Notes under the pieces: generated by a model | What the model was told of the DNA's origin: nothing | Database searches by the model: none | What the model saw: the letters and a program-made list of their open reading frames with translations, nothing else | In this document: piece by piece, positions 17,081 through 26,135 of the stretch | Numbering within the stretch: the stretch's first letter is position 1 | How the letters are laid out: each line of letters begins with the position of its first letter | Program-made: the position numbers and the translations under genes | Source: an uncultured Ruminococcus sp. | GTDB lineage: Bacteria; Bacillota; Clostridia; Oscillospirales; Acutalibacteraceae | DNA length: 64,000 nucleotides | Assembly: GCA_934476515.1 (NCBI GenBank) | Contig: CAKSNZ010000001.1 | Location: 137,541 to 201,540, forward strand | Direction of reading: 5' to 3'

Positions 17081-17704
17081 GTGGTACGAGTGTTGATTGT
17101 AGATGACCAATCGTTGGTGCAAACCTATTTGCGCACGGTGGTAGAGGAAAACCCGGATTGTTCCGTGGTGGGTACGCTGGATTGTGCAGACGCAGCCGTA
17201 GCACGCTGCATAGCAGGCGGCGTGGATTTGGTACTGATGGATGTGTGTACCGCAGAGGATGCCAGCGGATTGACGGCGGCAGCAAAAATTAAGCAAGCCT
17301 GCCCGCGGGTCAAGATCATAGTGGTTACCTCTATGCCGGAGGTCAGCTTTATAGAAAAGGCAAAGGCTGCCGGCTGCGAGAGTTTTTGGTACAAGATGGC
17401 GCCGCGTCGTGAATTGGAGCAGGTGCTTGCCGCCACCATTGCCGGGGAGCGTATGTATCCGTTAGACAGACCTACGGTGTATATCGGCAATGCCAACAGC
17501 GTGGAGTTTACGGACAAGGAACTTTGCATTTTGCGGGAGCTGATTGAGGGCAATTCCCAAAATGAGATTGCCGACAAATACGGCGTTACCCGCTCTGCCG
17601 TTAAATACCATATTCGCAATATGCTGCAAAAAACCGGCTACGATTCCTATGTAAAGCTGGTGATTGATGTGGTGGATAAGCGGCTGATTATTCCCAATTA
17701 TTAA
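17081..17704 (+). CDS. NarL/LuxR-family response regulator
   Basis: Receiver domain: LIVDDQ acidic pair, LVLMDV phospho-Asp near residue 52, VVTSMPE, and Lys in WYKMAP. The C-terminal LuxR HTH (about residues 140-205) has NSQNEIADKYGVTRSAVKYHIRNML. The GTG at 17081 follows AGGAGGTGATTGCC; the in-frame GTG at 17072 is inside that ribosome-binding site. Expected to be phosphorylated by the upstream kinase and to bind the 18-bp motifs at 17012 and 17750, regulating itself and the surface protein. Confidence 0.88.
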   Translation: MVRVLIVDDQSLVQTYLRTVVEENPDCSVVGTLDCADAAVARCIAGGVDLVLMDVCTAEDASGLTAAAKIKQACPRVKIIVVTSMPEVSFIEKAKAAGCESFWYKMAPRRELEQVLAATIAGERMYPLDRPTVYIGNANSVEFTDKELCILRELIEGNSQNEIADKYGVTRSAVKYHIRNMLQKTGYDSYVKLVIDVVDKRLIIPNY

Positions 17705-17749
17705 GTGGCTTTGCAGAGTGGCTGCGTAATTCGAATTTTTTTATTAAAA

Positions 17750-17767
17750 CTGTCCATTTGGGTAGGG
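17750..17767 (+). promoter_or_regulatory. 18-bp motif, copy 2, before the surface protein
   Basis: CTGTCCATTTGGGTAGGG, 17 of 18 bases identical to copy 1. TAAGAT at 17788-17793 is the -10 candidate at the same 20-base spacing. The leader before the ATG at 17868 is about 70 bases. Confidence 0.65.
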
Positions 17768-17867
17768 CAGATCAAGGCGCTTTCTGATAAGATAAGGGTG
17801 ACAGGATGTACGGACCTTCCACCGTACAGAAATATAAGGTTATATCAGAAAGGAGATTGATCTGTTT

Positions 17868-19349
17868 ATGAAGAAAAAGGTATTTTCTATGTTTTTGTCC
17901 GTGCTGATGCTGATGAGCGTGGTTGCTGTACTGCCTGCATCTGCAACGGCCGCACAAAAAGGAGACATTTATAACGGCCAGTTCCACGGTACCCTGGAGC
18001 TGAAAATGAGCCCCACCTTGCGCGTGGGCGAAAGAATCAGCGGCGCCATTGATGTAAACGGTTATCCATTGCGCTTTGTAGGCGACGTCGATTACTTTGG
18101 CAATTGGCGTGACAAGACGTTAGACTCGAAATGGTTTAAGTCCGGTGAGCTGAATGCGCAAGAGGGTCATGAGTACGAATATAAAGTAACGCTGATGTAT
18201 AGCAACATTGGTGATGTGCGATTTGATGAGATTGACGGGGTAACCGTAAACGGTGTGCCTGTTGACTATACGATCGCCGAGGAAGAAGACATCATTCGCA
18301 TTTATGTTCCGTATGATGCGTATGTTGAGGTTCGCAATTGCGTGGAGATTGTAAGGGGCAATCAGTGGTTTATTCCCGGTCAGTCTGCAACCTTTAGATC
18401 TACATTGGGTCCGGCGGACGCAAACAATCACTTATCGTGGGCTTATTATATCGTTGATGAACCGTATGAACATGATATTAAAACTATTTATGCTTACGAC
18501 CACCCCTTCTTTGTGATTACGGTACAAAACGATTATTCCGACGACATCGTATCTGTAAATAAATTCACCTGTACGCCGGAGGCAGACAAAGCCGTGGCTG
18601 CGACCTGCACAAAGTCCGGTTTGACCGAGGGCTCCCATTGCCAATATTGTAAGAAGGTTTTGACGGAGCAAAAAGAGATTCCTGCTACCGGTCATCAGTA
18701 TATCCCGTCTCAGGAATCGTACCCCAACCCGATGGCAACGCTGTCTAAGGACGGTCGGTTGGTATCGCCCCAAGTGTGTGAAAACTGCGACGATGAATAC
18801 GAAATGACCGCCGTTATTCCAAAAATCGGCACGGTTAAGCTGAGCAAAACCGCCTACACGTATAACGGCAAGGTGCAGTGCCCCGACGAAGTGGTGAAGG
18901 ACCGCACAGGCAAAGCCTTAACGGGCGGTATGGACTACAATGTGTCTTATTCCAAGGGCATGAAAAATGTGGGCAAATACACGGTTAAGGTTACCTTTAA
19001 GGAGAATTACAGCGGCAGCAAGTCCATGACTTATAGCATTAACCCCAAGGGTACCAGCGTATCTAAGGTTACTGCCGCCAAGAAAGGCTTTAAGGTCACT
19101 TGGAAAAAGCAGAAAACCCAGACCACAGGTTATCAAGTGCAGTACAGCACAGACAAGAACTTTAAGAAAAACAACAAGACCGTTACCATCAGCAAGAACA
19201 GCACCACCTCTAAGAGTGTGGGCAAGCTGAAGGCTAAGAAAAAGTATTATGTTCGTGTACGCACTTACAAAACCGTCAAATTCGGCGGCAAGAGTGTGAA
19301 ACTGTATTCCGGTTGGAGCAAGGCCAAGAGCGTGACCACTAAGAAATAA
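17868..19349 (+). CDS. Secreted surface protein with Cys pairs and C-terminal fibronectin-III-like domain
   Basis: Signal peptide of about 28 residues ending ASATAA. An N-terminal beta-rich region of about 200 residues is unrecognised. Two CxxC pairs follow (HCQYCKK and VCENCDD) with the GH motif common in Clostridia surface repeats, then an Ig/MBG-like domain (SKTAYTYNGKVQ to YSINPKG) and a Lys-rich fibronectin type III domain (GYQVQYSTDKNF, YYVRVRTYK). No LPxTG or dockerin is present, so attachment is unclear; the basic tail may bind the wall. GGAG is 12 bases before the ATG. Probably the output of the adjacent signalling system. Confidence 0.75.
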   Translation: MKKKVFSMFLSVLMLMSVVAVLPASATAAQKGDIYNGQFHGTLELKMSPTLRVGERISGAIDVNGYPLRFVGDVDYFGNWRDKTLDSKWFKSGELNAQEGHEYEYKVTLMYSNIGDVRFDEIDGVTVNGVPVDYTIAEEEDIIRIYVPYDAYVEVRNCVEIVRGNQWFIPGQSATFRSTLGPADANNHLSWAYYIVDEPYEHDIKTIYAYDHPFFVITVQNDYSDDIVSVNKFTCTPEADKAVAATCTKSGLTEGSHCQYCKKVLTEQKEIPATGHQYIPSQESYPNPMATLSKDGRLVSPQVCENCDDEYEMTAVIPKIGTVKLSKTAYTYNGKVQCPDEVVKDRTGKALTGGMDYNVSYSKGMKNVGKYTVKVTFKENYSGSKSMTYSINPKGTSVSKVTAAKKGFKVTWKKQKTQTTGYQVQYSTDKNFKKNNKTVTISKNSTTSKSVGKLKAKKKYYVRVRTYKTVKFGGKSVKLYSGWSKAKSVTTKK

Positions 19350-19403
19350 TAGCTCTATGTCAATAGTTGGGGTAAATCCACTAAAATGAAATAGATTAGA
19401 TAG

Positions 19404-19440
19404 ACAAGTGATAGTATTATGCTATCACTTGTTTTTGCTT
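19404..19440 (+). terminator. Terminator at the right end of the island
   Basis: ACAAGTGATAG / CTATCACTTGT stem of eleven pairs, then TTTTGCTTTTG. It overlaps the end of the transposase remnant on the other strand. Confidence 0.75.
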
Positions 19441-19554
19441 TTGTAGTGAAAACATATGTAAAATACGGTTACGAAATCTATTAAAATTTTGATAGCCATA
19501 AGCATTCCTTTTTAGAACTTTGATTTTGTTGTTGCAACCTTCTAATTTAATTCT
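19417..19554 (-). pseudogene. C-terminal remnant of an ISL3-type transposase
   Basis: Minus-strand frame reads RIKLEGCNNKIKVLK, then AYGYQNFNRFRNRIL, ending TAA at 19417. This is the conserved C-terminal end of ISL3-family transposases (normally SNG.vEG.NNKIK). The codon before RIKLEG is out of register or stopped and nothing upstream resembles the rest of the gene. So only about 45 codons survive, marking the right edge of the GC-rich block. The rest of 19350-19742 is AT-rich with nothing else recognisable except the terminators. Confidence 0.75.
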
Positions 19555-19651
19555 ATTTCAAAAACTTTACTAACTATTGCAATTTAGGCTAATTTATTAA
19601 ATTAACAATCAACAAACTAAATTTTAAATCAACACACAACAAATTCATAAA

Positions 19652-19686
19652 CAACAAAAGACTAGTTACTATATAAGCAACTAGCC
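19652..19686 (-). terminator. Terminator of the cytoplasmic GH13 gene
   Basis: Minus strand GGCTAGTTGC / GTAACTAGTC with one G-T pair, loop TTATATA, then TTTTGTTG. Confidence 0.7.
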
Positions 19687-19742
19687 TTAATTTGGTTATT
19701 ATTTAATTAACATTGAAAAGCAACAGAACAAAGTTTACAAAA

Positions 19743-21284
19743 TTACTTTACTTCAAAGATAGCAAAAGAACTACCGTAAGCAGTAACCTTATTATCCTTT
19801 ACTTCTGTTTTGCCGATTTGGTATAGAGTTGAAGCAACATCAAAATCAAATGGTACAGTTTCATCATTTGAAGATGGGTTTACAACAACAACAAACTTAC
19901 CCCTCTTGTAGATGAAAGGATACTTTTCTTTCTCAGCATAAACAACTTCAAAGTCACCGTCATTGCCTAGGTCTTTGTTATTATGACGAAGTGCAATAAC
20001 ATCAGTTACAACCTTATAAATTGAGTCAGGGTCATTCTTCTGATTTTCAACAGTTGGTGCATCAGCGTTCTTATCAACCGGTAGATAACATTCATCAGCA
20101 GTTGAGAAACCTAGGTTCTTTTCACTATTCCACTGCATAGGTGTTCTTGAACCTGTACGAGAATAACCACCTTCCTTAGAAACAAGGTCACCCTGATACC
20201 TCATACCGATTTCATCACCATAATATAGGAATGGTACACCCGGTAAAGTAAACAGAGTTGCAAAAGCAAGTCGGATTGTTTCTTTATCTGCATAGTGAGT
20301 CATTCTTGGCATATCGTGGTTATTAGTCATAAAGCTAATGTAACCGTTAGCCTTAGTTTTTTCATAGTTTGGAACATACTCATCCATAGCAGCAGTAATA
20401 TCGCCCTTACCGTTTTTATGGAAGAATGCTTTGTTTTCACCATCTTTTTCATATCTAAACAGACGGCTATAACCATTTCCGTAATGGTCAAGATAAAAGT
20501 CCATATGGAAACCGGCATTGTTAATAGCTCTTTCAGGGTTACACCATTCTGAAACCATAGCAACCTCAGGATAATCCTTATCTAGCATTTCTCTGACACC
20601 ACGCCAAATCTTAGCAGTAGCGATTTTTTCATCATCATTTTTAACTAGGGAGTCAGCCATATCAACTCTAAAGCCGTCAGCACCCTTATCTAGCCAAAAT
20701 CTCATAACATCTTTAATTGCTTCGGCAGTAGCTAAAGCATCCGGATGGTCATAAGGTAACTGCCACTCAGGGTGAGTTACTTCGTAGAAACCATAGTTAA
20801 GAGCAGGTTGGCTACTAAAGTAGTTAACCATATAGTTACCGTCACGCTCACATAAACCACACATCATTCTATATTCAGGTGGTGCATCCCATACTGACTT
20901 TGTAAAGATATATCTGTTTGTATATTCACTTTCCTTAGCTTTTTTACTTTCTAAGAACCAAGGATGTTGGTCACTTGTATGACCCGGAACTAGGTCCAGC
21001 AAAATCTTAATGCCCTTTTTGTGAGCCTCATCAAAAAGTCTTACCAAATCTTCATTTGTACCATATCTTGGAGCAACCTTCTTGTAATCTCTTACATCAT
21101 AACCGGCATCCATAAACGGTGAATCGTAAACAGGGTTTAGCCAAATTGCGTTACAACCAAGACCCTTTACATAATCAAGCTTTTCAATAATACCCTGAAT
21201 ATCACCGATACCATCACCGTTAGTATCATTGAAAGACTGAGGATAAATTTCGTAAAATACTGCGTCACTTAACCACTGTGGCAT
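19743..21284 (-). CDS. Cytoplasmic GH13 alpha-glucosidase/alpha-amylase-family enzyme
   Basis: (Beta/alpha)8 GH13 enzyme without signal peptide, so it acts on imported malto-oligosaccharides. Active-site motifs in order: LDLVPGHTSDQHPWF, GFRVDMADS (nucleophile Asp), VSEW (acid/base Glu) and TNNHDMPR (third Asp). The Ca-site-like NDTNGDGIGDIQGI near residue 20 and YPQSF are typical of the alpha-glucosidase / oligo-1,6-glucosidase branch. AAGGAAG precedes the ATG. It complements the importer and the exported amylase elsewhere in the window; exact bond preference cannot be read. Confidence 0.9.
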   Translation of the reverse strand: MPQWLSDAVFYEIYPQSFNDTNGDGIGDIQGIIEKLDYVKGLGCNAIWLNPVYDSPFMDAGYDVRDYKKVAPRYGTNEDLVRLFDEAHKKGIKILLDLVPGHTSDQHPWFLESKKAKESEYTNRYIFTKSVWDAPPEYRMMCGLCERDGNYMVNYFSSQPALNYGFYEVTHPEWQLPYDHPDALATAEAIKDVMRFWLDKGADGFRVDMADSLVKNDDEKIATAKIWRGVREMLDKDYPEVAMVSEWCNPERAINNAGFHMDFYLDHYGNGYSRLFRYEKDGENKAFFHKNGKGDITAAMDEYVPNYEKTKANGYISFMTNNHDMPRMTHYADKETIRLAFATLFTLPGVPFLYYGDEIGMRYQGDLVSKEGGYSRTGSRTPMQWNSEKNLGFSTADECYLPVDKNADAPTVENQKNDPDSIYKVVTDVIALRHNNKDLGNDGDFEVVYAEKEKYPFIYKRGKFVVVVNPSSNDETVPFDFDVASTLYQIGKTEVKDNKVTAYGSSFAIFEVK

Positions 21285-21405
21285 ATTTCATCTTCCTTTC
21301 GTTAGTAAATTTTTGAAATTAATTTAGTGTTTTATTTACTGTAAACAATAATCAGTTGATAATGTCCTTTGTACCATTTATCCTTTATATAAAGGAGGTA
21401 ATAGT

Positions 21406-21936
21406 ATGACTATTACAAAGATAAATAATACTTCATTTATGTTTGAATTTTTACAAGACGAACTTACCTTTAATACTGAGGACGATTTAATATATCACAT
21501 TATAAACATTGTTGCAACTGTTGAAAAGTTAAACACAAAGCACTGTGCATTTGTGTTAGAGGCTGTTAAGTCAAGGAAAGGTTCAATCTTTCTCTTGACC
21601 ATCAGATATGGCAGAAAAAGATTTAAAGTAAAAAGAAACCTTGACCACACCATATATTCTTTTGAAAATTGTGATGATTACTTAAATTGTATATTTACCT
21701 TACACAAATCTTCTTATCCATTATCAAGAAACCATAGTTACATAATGGATAACAAATACTACCTATGTTTTTCCAATTCATTTATCTCTAAAAAAACAAA
21801 ACTCCTTGTGTGTCAATACGGAAAAAAATGTGAAAACAATAATATTCTCTTAGCTAGGCTAAAGGAATACGGAAAATATATCGGTGAAAATTGTGTAGAA
21901 AATATCAGTAAAAATCTTACTTACAAAGAGCCTTAA
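21406..21936 (+). CDS. MecA/NegB-like adaptor protein
   Basis: MecA links substrates to the ClpC protease. The 176-aa sequence starts MTITKINNTSFMF like MecA. Its C-terminal half has the family pattern: FENCDDYLNCIFTL, then NKYYLCF, LLVCQYG and LARLKEYGKYIGENCVE. It is shorter than typical MecA (over 210 aa), lacking most of the acidic linker. AAAGGAGG precedes the ATG; a TTGATA-17-TATCCT promoter is possible just upstream. Its 3' end overlaps the 3' end of rpe by 20 bases on the opposite strand. Confidence 0.65.
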   Translation: MTITKINNTSFMFEFLQDELTFNTEDDLIYHIINIVATVEKLNTKHCAFVLEAVKSRKGSIFLLTIRYGRKRFKVKRNLDHTIYSFENCDDYLNCIFTLHKSSYPLSRNHSYIMDNKYYLCFSNSFISKKTKLLVCQYGKKCENNNILLARLKEYGKYIGENCVENISKNLTYKEP

Positions 21937-22567
21937 GGTGGTTAATAGCCTCAGTAGCTGAGTCAGCCTTAAATACTGCTGTACCTGCAACACAAACATC
22001 AACACCGGCATCATATGCTTGTTTAATAGTAGCCTCACCGATACCACCATCAACTTCGATAAGAAGTTCAGGATTTACCTTGTTAGCTTCTTCTCTGATT
22101 TCTTTAACCTTTGGTAGCATATCTGCCATAAATGACTGACCACCGAAACCGGGTTCAACTGTCATTACAAGAACCATAAATAAATCCTTTAGATAAGGGA
22201 AAACTTCTTCAGCCTTTGTATTAGGCTTAATTACAAGTCCGGGCTTTTTGCCACAAGCCTTGATTTTATCAATAGTTTCCTGTATATCACTGTCACTTTC
22301 AACATGGAAAGTAATAATATCAGCACCGGCATTCGCAAAGTCTTCAATATACTTTAGTGGTTCAGAAATCATTAAATGTACATCAAAAGGCTTTTCGGTA
22401 TATTTTCTAACCGTTTTAATAACAGGTGCACCAAATGTAATATTTGGTACAAAGTGACCATCCATAACATCAAGGTGCATATAGTCTGCTCCTGACTTGT
22501 CCATTCTCTCAATTTCTTCACCCATAATAGAAAAATCACATGATAGTAGTGATGGTGCGATTAACAT
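21917..22567 (-). CDS. rpe: Ribulose-phosphate 3-epimerase
   Basis: Interconverts ribulose-5-P and xylulose-5-P. The TIM barrel shows all family motifs: APSLLSCDF, MHLDVMDGHFVPNITFG, MTVEPGFGGQ and EVDGGI. The 216-aa length is standard. Last gene of the rlmB / pseudo-ATPase / rpe operon with a 13-base gap. Works with the split transketolase at 5.6-7.4 kb. Confidence 0.96.
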   Translation of the reverse strand: MLIAPSLLSCDFSIMGEEIERMDKSGADYMHLDVMDGHFVPNITFGAPVIKTVRKYTEKPFDVHLMISEPLKYIEDFANAGADIITFHVESDSDIQETIDKIKACGKKPGLVIKPNTKAEEVFPYLKDLFMVLVMTVEPGFGGQSFMADMLPKVKEIREEANKVNPELLIEVDGGIGEATIKQAYDAGVDVCVAGTAVFKADSATEAINHLKALCK

Positions 22568-22580
22568 AATAAAATTCCTC

Positions 22581-25250
22581 CTAAGGTTTCTTAATCATAG
22601 GGACAATCATTGTTGCTATTCCCCAGAAAATTGTATAAAGTAGCATTTCTACTGTACCCAAAATTGAAGTACCTGCATAAAGTGCAATAGTTGACATAAT
22701 CATAATGCCAAGTGCCACACCTATTAGCTGAATAATTACTGAAATGCTTATATTTGTTCTCATTTGTACACATCCGGAGAGTGCTCTGGCAATCTGAGTA
22801 AATCTACCTCTTGTTGCTAAGTATGCTCTGGATTTTTCTTCATGTACACCGGTTACTTCCTTACAAACATTGCCAAGTCCTGTTGGAAGTACCTTTACAC
22901 TTCTATAGAACACTCCAAAGTCCTCAGAAACTTGTTCTGATGTAATATTACAATCACTGGTGCTGATTAGTAGGCTAATGCCATTGTACTCAGCTCTTTG
23001 AAGTTCTTTTGCTATCTCAATACTAGGTCTGTATGTTGTAATCAGCATTGCAACAAGCACACCTGAATGAGCAATAAAAGTTGTTTGCTTATGTTGATGG
23101 TGATATGTTTCTTCAATATCTCTTTCAGGCATATTGATACTGTACTTTCTCATAAGCTCTCTATTACCTACAAGAATTCTGTCACCGTTTACCCAACCAA
23201 CAAGTCCAAGTTCGTCCTCATACATTACAGACTCAACATCAGGAAGTACCATTCTGCTTTCTTGAAGTGCTTTATCAAACACATAAGAAAGTGGACTGTT
23301 TACTTCCTTTAGCACTGCTGCTGCACATAAACAAGATTCATCAAGTTTAACTTCGTTAAATGCTTGAATGTTGTTTAGGATAATTGAGCCTTCAGGATAA
23401 AGCTCACTGGCATCAACCATAATTGCCGATGTATCACAAAACTGATTTACACCTTGATAACCACAAAGCATTGCACCTTTTCTAAGCAAAGCTTTGCACA
23501 ATTTTCTCATAGGCACATTAACAGCCATTAAAGTACAAATAGGAATACTTACTGTTGTAATAAGTGAAAGTGTACTGATTGCACCTACAAAATCTTTCTT
23601 AATTAATCCGAATAAAATTGCAACAACTATTGCACAAATTGTAGTGTATGGTGCAATTTTACCGGCTGCCTCTTCTGATGGATCAGGTGCATAGGAAAGT
23701 TGCAAGTAGTTTGTCAAAAAGTCTGTTTTGTGCTGATAAGCAACAATAGGCTTTTCTACAACAGTACCACTCATCATCTTTGAGGCAATATTTTCATCAG
23801 TATAAATTTTTGCTGAATACATTTTCTTATTATCATCAGCAATAAACTTAAAGTTCTTGTCAACTCTGCTAACCATATAATACTTACCAACAGAGTTGCA
23901 CAGTAGCCCTACAATAAGGATAACTGTATAGTAACTGTACTTACCCATAAAGTAACTTTGACTGGCAAACAGTCCCACTATACTTGAAAGCACACCACAA
24001 ACATAACCTACTGCTACTGCCGTATCGGAATTACCCTTAAACTTGATAAGTGAGGATAAACCATTCTTTAGTGCTACTCTTGAAACTGCACCTGCTACTA
24101 AAATAACAATTAAGTTTAACACACCGTAAATTACAGGTGCTACATAACCTGCACCTAAAGTTGATGGCAATGCTCTCTGTAAAAATACAAAGAACAATGT
24201 TGCCACAGCTAACACACCTAAAGCAAAACTTTGGAACTTTAGTTTACTTAGGTTACTGTTAATTTCATCAGCAACACTTTCCTTATCATTTTCGTCATCA
24301 TAGTCATCAACAGTAACAACCTTTTCTGCAGTTGTTCTGTTTTCTACAGTATCCTTACCTTTTGAAGTGAATAAGTTGATAACTGATTGTGCAAATTTAT
24401 TTTTATTATTTATCGGTTCTTCTGTAACTACAGTTGAAGTTGGCTTATATGTAGCAGAAATTTCAGGATTCTTGCTTTTTAGATATTCTTCATACTCTTG
24501 TCTAACTACAACTGAAAACTTACCTACATTAACATTTAACTGTTCCAAAGGACTTTCAGGCTTATAAATCGGCACTTTAGAAACCTGAGTTGTACCTTGT
24601 GGTACAGGCTTTTGCTTTCCGAAAAGCTTTTCATAATGGAAATCATCAGGTTCTTCTTCATCCTCATGCTTAGGCAGTGGTGGAAGATTTTTTTCCTTAA
24701 TCAATTCATCAAGGCTATCCTTCTTGAACTTTTCTTCGTCAAAGTCCTCATTAGCCATAGCAATAGGAAAAGTATCTTCTTCCTTTTTTTCCGGTACATC
24801 AGGAATATCAATATCAATAGTATCTATATCTTCAATTTCAATAGGCTTAATGTCAAACTGAGGAACACTCTCAATAACATCATCAGCTACAAGTGTACCC
24901 TCCGATACATCACCGGTAAGTTCAACATCTTCCTCTACAGGAACAGGAGCATTATAAAAATCACCACTATAGTCCGGTAAATCCTCTTCATCTTCTAGGA
25001 CTTTACCATTCTCATCACCTTGGCGTTCCATCATCACCTCAGCATTCATAGTAGTACCGATTTTCTCTCCTACAATAACATTATTACTTTCTTCATCATC
25101 GTCCACAGGAGCCATTGAGTAAAACATAGTCTTAATATCCTCTGTTACCTCCGGTGGAGCTTGATTTTCTTTCTTAGTTACCTTTTTGACTTCTTTTTTA
25201 GGCTTTTTCTTAACCTTATTCTTTAGGAAGTCAGGTTTCTTAAACTCCAT
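22581..25250 (-). CDS. Large membrane protein with a degenerate P-type-ATPase fold
   Basis: 889 residues. The first 330 or so are cytoplasmic, Lys-rich at the very start and then acidic and low-complexity. Eight predicted membrane helices follow in the P1B-ATPase arrangement, with a catalytic-like region. At the phosphorylation site DKTGTLTEG is replaced by DASELYPEG (Asp613); the N-domain GWVNGDRILVGNRELM is kept; TGD appears as TSD; GDGxND is absent. So it is probably not a working pump and may be a regulatory or structural protein. GGAGAG precedes the ATG. It sits 14 bases after rlmB and 13 before rpe. Confidence 0.7.
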   Translation of the reverse strand: MEFKKPDFLKNKVKKKPKKEVKKVTKKENQAPPEVTEDIKTMFYSMAPVDDDEESNNVIVGEKIGTTMNAEVMMERQGDENGKVLEDEEDLPDYSGDFYNAPVPVEEDVELTGDVSEGTLVADDVIESVPQFDIKPIEIEDIDTIDIDIPDVPEKKEEDTFPIAMANEDFDEEKFKKDSLDELIKEKNLPPLPKHEDEEEPDDFHYEKLFGKQKPVPQGTTQVSKVPIYKPESPLEQLNVNVGKFSVVVRQEYEEYLKSKNPEISATYKPTSTVVTEEPINNKNKFAQSVINLFTSKGKDTVENRTTAEKVVTVDDYDDENDKESVADEINSNLSKLKFQSFALGVLAVATLFFVFLQRALPSTLGAGYVAPVIYGVLNLIVILVAGAVSRVALKNGLSSLIKFKGNSDTAVAVGYVCGVLSSIVGLFASQSYFMGKYSYYTVILIVGLLCNSVGKYYMVSRVDKNFKFIADDNKKMYSAKIYTDENIASKMMSGTVVEKPIVAYQHKTDFLTNYLQLSYAPDPSEEAAGKIAPYTTICAIVVAILFGLIKKDFVGAISTLSLITTVSIPICTLMAVNVPMRKLCKALLRKGAMLCGYQGVNQFCDTSAIMVDASELYPEGSIILNNIQAFNEVKLDESCLCAAAVLKEVNSPLSYVFDKALQESRMVLPDVESVMYEDELGLVGWVNGDRILVGNRELMRKYSINMPERDIEETYHHQHKQTTFIAHSGVLVAMLITTYRPSIEIAKELQRAEYNGISLLISTSDCNITSEQVSEDFGVFYRSVKVLPTGLGNVCKEVTGVHEEKSRAYLATRGRFTQIARALSGCVQMRTNISISVIIQLIGVALGIMIMSTIALYAGTSILGTVEMLLYTIFWGIATMIVPMIKKP

Positions 25251-25264
25251 TACTTCTCTCCTAT

Positions 25265-26023
25265 TTATCTTTTGTCTGCAATTTCGTACATTAAAATACC
25301 TGCTGCAACTGATGCGTTAAGAGAATTAATTTTACCTTTCATAGGAAGTGAAACAATAACATCACAATCCTTTGCAACAAGTGGACTGATACCCTTACCC
25401 TCATTACCGATTACTAGGGCAACTGCACCGTCAAAGTTAACTTTCTTGTAATGCTCACCGTCCATATCAGCACCATAAACCCAAATTCCTTTATCCTTTA
25501 GTTTTTGGAGAACTGCTGAAATATTTTTAACTCTAACAATCGGCATATACTCTAATGCACCGGCAGAGGTTTTTTCTACTGTATAAGAAAGTCCTGCACT
25601 TCTTCTTTCCGGAATAATCACACCATGAGCACCTGCACATTCTGCAGTACGAATAATAGCACCTAGGTTGTGTGGGTCTTCTATCTTGTCAAGAACAATT
25701 ATGAAAGGACTTTCCCCTCTCTCTTCTGCTAAAGCAAAAATATCCTCAAGTGTACTGTATTCCTTTACTGCACATTGAGCAACAATACCCTGATGATTTA
25801 CACCTTTAGCTAAGAAATCCAGCTTTTTGGAGTCAACATCTTTAACAGGGATATTCTTCTGTTTTGCTTTTGCAATAATCGCAACAACCGAGCCACTTCT
25901 CTCTCCCTTTGCTACAAGGATTGACTCAATACTTCTGCCACTACGGATTGCTTCCATAACAGGGTTACGACCTGCAATTATATCATTTCTTTGATTATCT
26001 AAATTCTGTTTATTTTGTTCCAT
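25265..26023 (-). CDS. rlmB: TrmH/SpoU-family rRNA 2'-O-methyltransferase RlmB-like
   Basis: Methylates a ribose in 23S rRNA (G2251 in E. coli numbering). The N-terminal L30e-like substrate domain starts IIAGRNPVMEAI. The SPOUT knot has the three motifs LDKIEDPHNLGAIIRTAECAG, VIGNEGKGIS and LPMKGKINSLNASVAAGI. First gene of the operon. The AAGGA before the ATG is good. Confidence 0.93.
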   Translation of the reverse strand: MEQNKQNLDNQRNDIIAGRNPVMEAIRSGRSIESILVAKGERSGSVVAIIAKAKQKNIPVKDVDSKKLDFLAKGVNHQGIVAQCAVKEYSTLEDIFALAEERGESPFIIVLDKIEDPHNLGAIIRTAECAGAHGVIIPERRSAGLSYTVEKTSAGALEYMPIVRVKNISAVLQKLKDKGIWVYGADMDGEHYKKVNFDGAVALVIGNEGKGISPLVAKDCDVIVSLPMKGKINSLNASVAAGILMYEIADKR

Positions 26024-26135
26024 AAAAAATTCCTTTTGTTTATACCTTTTCTAGTAATTTGTACAGAATAAGTATAACACAAAAGGAAATTAAGTAAAAG
26101 CAAAAACATAAAAAAACTAAAATAATTATGGGGTT

